Below, one piece after another: positions 63,099-64,000 of a DNA stretch of 64,000 nt; positions within the stretch are counted from its first letter, which is position 1; every line of letters starts with the position of its first letter. Below the pieces are notes generated by a model that ran no database searches, had not been told where the DNA came from, and saw nothing but the letters and a program-made list of their open reading frames with translations. A program made the position numbers and the translations under genes. The stretch comes from Polycladidibacter stylochi. GTDB lineage: Bacteria > Pseudomonadota > Alphaproteobacteria > Rhizobiales > Stappiaceae. The DNA lies in NCBI RefSeq assembly GCF_001562055.1, contig NZ_LLWE01000041.1, forward strand, positions 84,994 to 148,993, in the 5' to 3' direction.

Positions 63099-63323
63099 AT
63101 GAGTTATACTATAATGAGCACAGCGTCTGATCTTGCAACAAATCCCAATCTTTTATGGAAGCCACAGACTGGTAGCGGCGGGCTATACACAAAATCAGGT
63201 TTGCCTGCTCGTTTCGTTATCACAGACGCAAATGGGAAATTGCCTATCGTTGACGGTGTACCAGTGCGCGTGATCATCGAACCAGCTAGCGAAGGCATAA
63301 TCATGGCATATCCGAAGTATTGA
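63099..63323 (+). pseudogene. Polymorphic-toxin C-terminal fragment (possibly EndoU-like)
   Basis: 74 residues ending DGVPVRVIIEPASEGIIMAYP-KY, which resembles the terminal strands of EndoU-type and related toxin tips. No ribosome site is visible, and the upstream DNA is non-coding, so it looks like the orphan end of a larger toxin. It ends one base before the immunity gene. Assignment is based on context and the short tail similarity. Confidence 0.45.
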
Positions 63324-63324
63324 C

Positions 63325-63582
63325 ATGGAAAACGCAATTCAAAGAGCAACCGTATCCCTTATAGAACTGTACAGAGGCCGGCTTGATGATGAGTGGCTGG
63401 ACGACTACCTATCGACTGCTGAACACGGCGAATGGGGCGTAGCATTCGAAAACCTGTGTGAGCAAATTTTTGAATTTGGCGTTTTCCCAAGCGAACAGGA
63501 ATTTCAAACTATCTGCGAGATTGGTAAAAGTATGAAGATCGATCCAAATAGGTGGAGTTTTCTTGCTCCCAAAAAGAACTGA
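63325..63582 (+). CDS. MafI-type immunity protein
   Basis: 85 residues. The pattern LDDEWLDDYLSTAEHGEWGVAFENLCEQIFEF ... IDPNRW fits the MafI/CdiI immunity family, whose members block EndoU- or deaminase-type toxins. Adjacent to a truncated toxin tail, it is an orphan immunity gene or the remnant of an inherited toxin module. It is intact and could still protect against a sibling's toxin. Confidence 0.72.
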   Translation: MENAIQRATVSLIELYRGRLDDEWLDDYLSTAEHGEWGVAFENLCEQIFEFGVFPSEQEFQTICEIGKSMKIDPNRWSFLAPKKN

Positions 63583-64000
63583 ATATTTTCGACCAGTCGC
63601 AGGTGCCCTCAACTTAACCTGACATTGGTCGCACTAGTTTTCTCCAGACGCATTACAGGTATCAAGCATCGCGGCTTGTTTCCATCTTGCAAAAGCGTTG
63701 AGACGCTACAGGTGAATATCGATTGTACTGCGTTTGTCATGAGGGGGAACAGAATATATTGCGAAGCCTATAGAAACTTGCCAGAAATCTTTGGAGTTGC
63801 CTTGGCGATTTGAATTTCTTCATGTCTAGTTAGAGGTCCTCAAACGAGACATGCATTTTGACCTGCCCCCCATAATCTCCTCCAGTTTATGATAGGCTTC
63901 TACCTAACATGATGTGCTCCCCAATTTTCCCCCGGTCGGGAGGTAGAGATTTCTGGACCAAATCAGGAACACGGGCTGGATGCGTATTCCGATTTCATCA
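63583..64000. other. Right-edge region without an identified gene
   Basis: 418 bases. The short plus-strand frame at 63625-63813 has no recognisable similarity or ribosome site. The segment after 63825 might belong to another element outside the window, but I cannot support a call. Confidence 0.3.

Noticed and set aside
63625..63813. Plus-strand 62-codon frame near the right edge
   Set aside because: No ribosome site, no similarity that I recognise, and mixed composition.

Overview
The window looks like the chromosome of an alphaproteobacterium, probably marine, with about 45% GC. The grounds are an elongator tRNA-Met of alphaproteobacterial type, a VC_2705-type symporter cluster, and autotransporter and TonB-receptor genes of the kind seen in that class. 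I cannot name the genus from sequence alone. Most of the window is accessory DNA: a defence island, a large lipid/polyketide-like biosynthetic operon, insertion-sequence relics, toxin/immunity remnants and an iron or heme uptake pair.

1-8183: a type I-C CRISPR-Cas system. The array (four repeats visible, running off the left edge) and a leader precede cas2-cas1-cas4-cas7-cas8c-cas5, a 271-base gap, and cas3, all on the minus strand. The gap is the most exciting part of the window. It holds a strong promoter, a 35-codon ORF with a perfect Shine-Dalgarno, and a solitary degenerate CRISPR repeat followed by a spacer-like sequence. That sequence matches 14 of 16 bases of a site next to a TTC motif (the known I-C PAM), 4 bp upstream of the promoter's -35 box. 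This is the expected architecture of a Cascade-repressed toxin-antitoxin pair (CreTA) or a Cas autorepressor (CreR).

8759-16243: a complete type I Zorya system (zorA-zorB-zorC-zorD), then tRNA-Met and a VapBC toxin-antitoxin pair. 17412-27230: a classical autotransporter, then a conserved minus-strand cluster (membrane-anchored DnaQ-like exonuclease, small membrane protein, cNMP/CBS/DUF294 protein, sodium:solute symporter and its small subunit).

27697-57481: a segment bounded by two 379-bp near-identical direct repeats, both copies of the 3' end of the pseudo-protease gene at 57230-59932. It carries an IS110-family element, a small catabolic locus (idonate-type dehydrogenase, orphan TRAP binding protein, ketopantoate-reductase-like protein, HpcH-type aldolase), a LytTR regulator, and an 18.5-kb plus-strand operon (36389-54893). 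The operon encodes two ACPs, one active KS fused to a KS-like (CLF) domain, one separate KS and CLF, dehydratases, ketoreductases, FabD, thioesterase, a GcvT-like protein, a membrane GNAT resembling N-acyl amino acid synthases, two related TPR-like envelope proteins, a LolD/LolE-type ABC transporter, a LolA-like carrier, an outer-membrane barrel and a phosphopantetheinyl transferase. It reads as synthesis, head-group attachment and export of a dedicated lipid to the outer membrane. IS6-type terminal repeats lie at both flanks, and three ATTTCGCGAA boxes precede the operon.

57230-62854: a lipoprotein autotransporter with a subtilase fold lacking all three catalytic residues, downstream of a TonB-dependent receptor of the heme/hemoglobin type. 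63099-63582: a toxin-tail fragment and a MafI-type immunity gene, then unassigned sequence.
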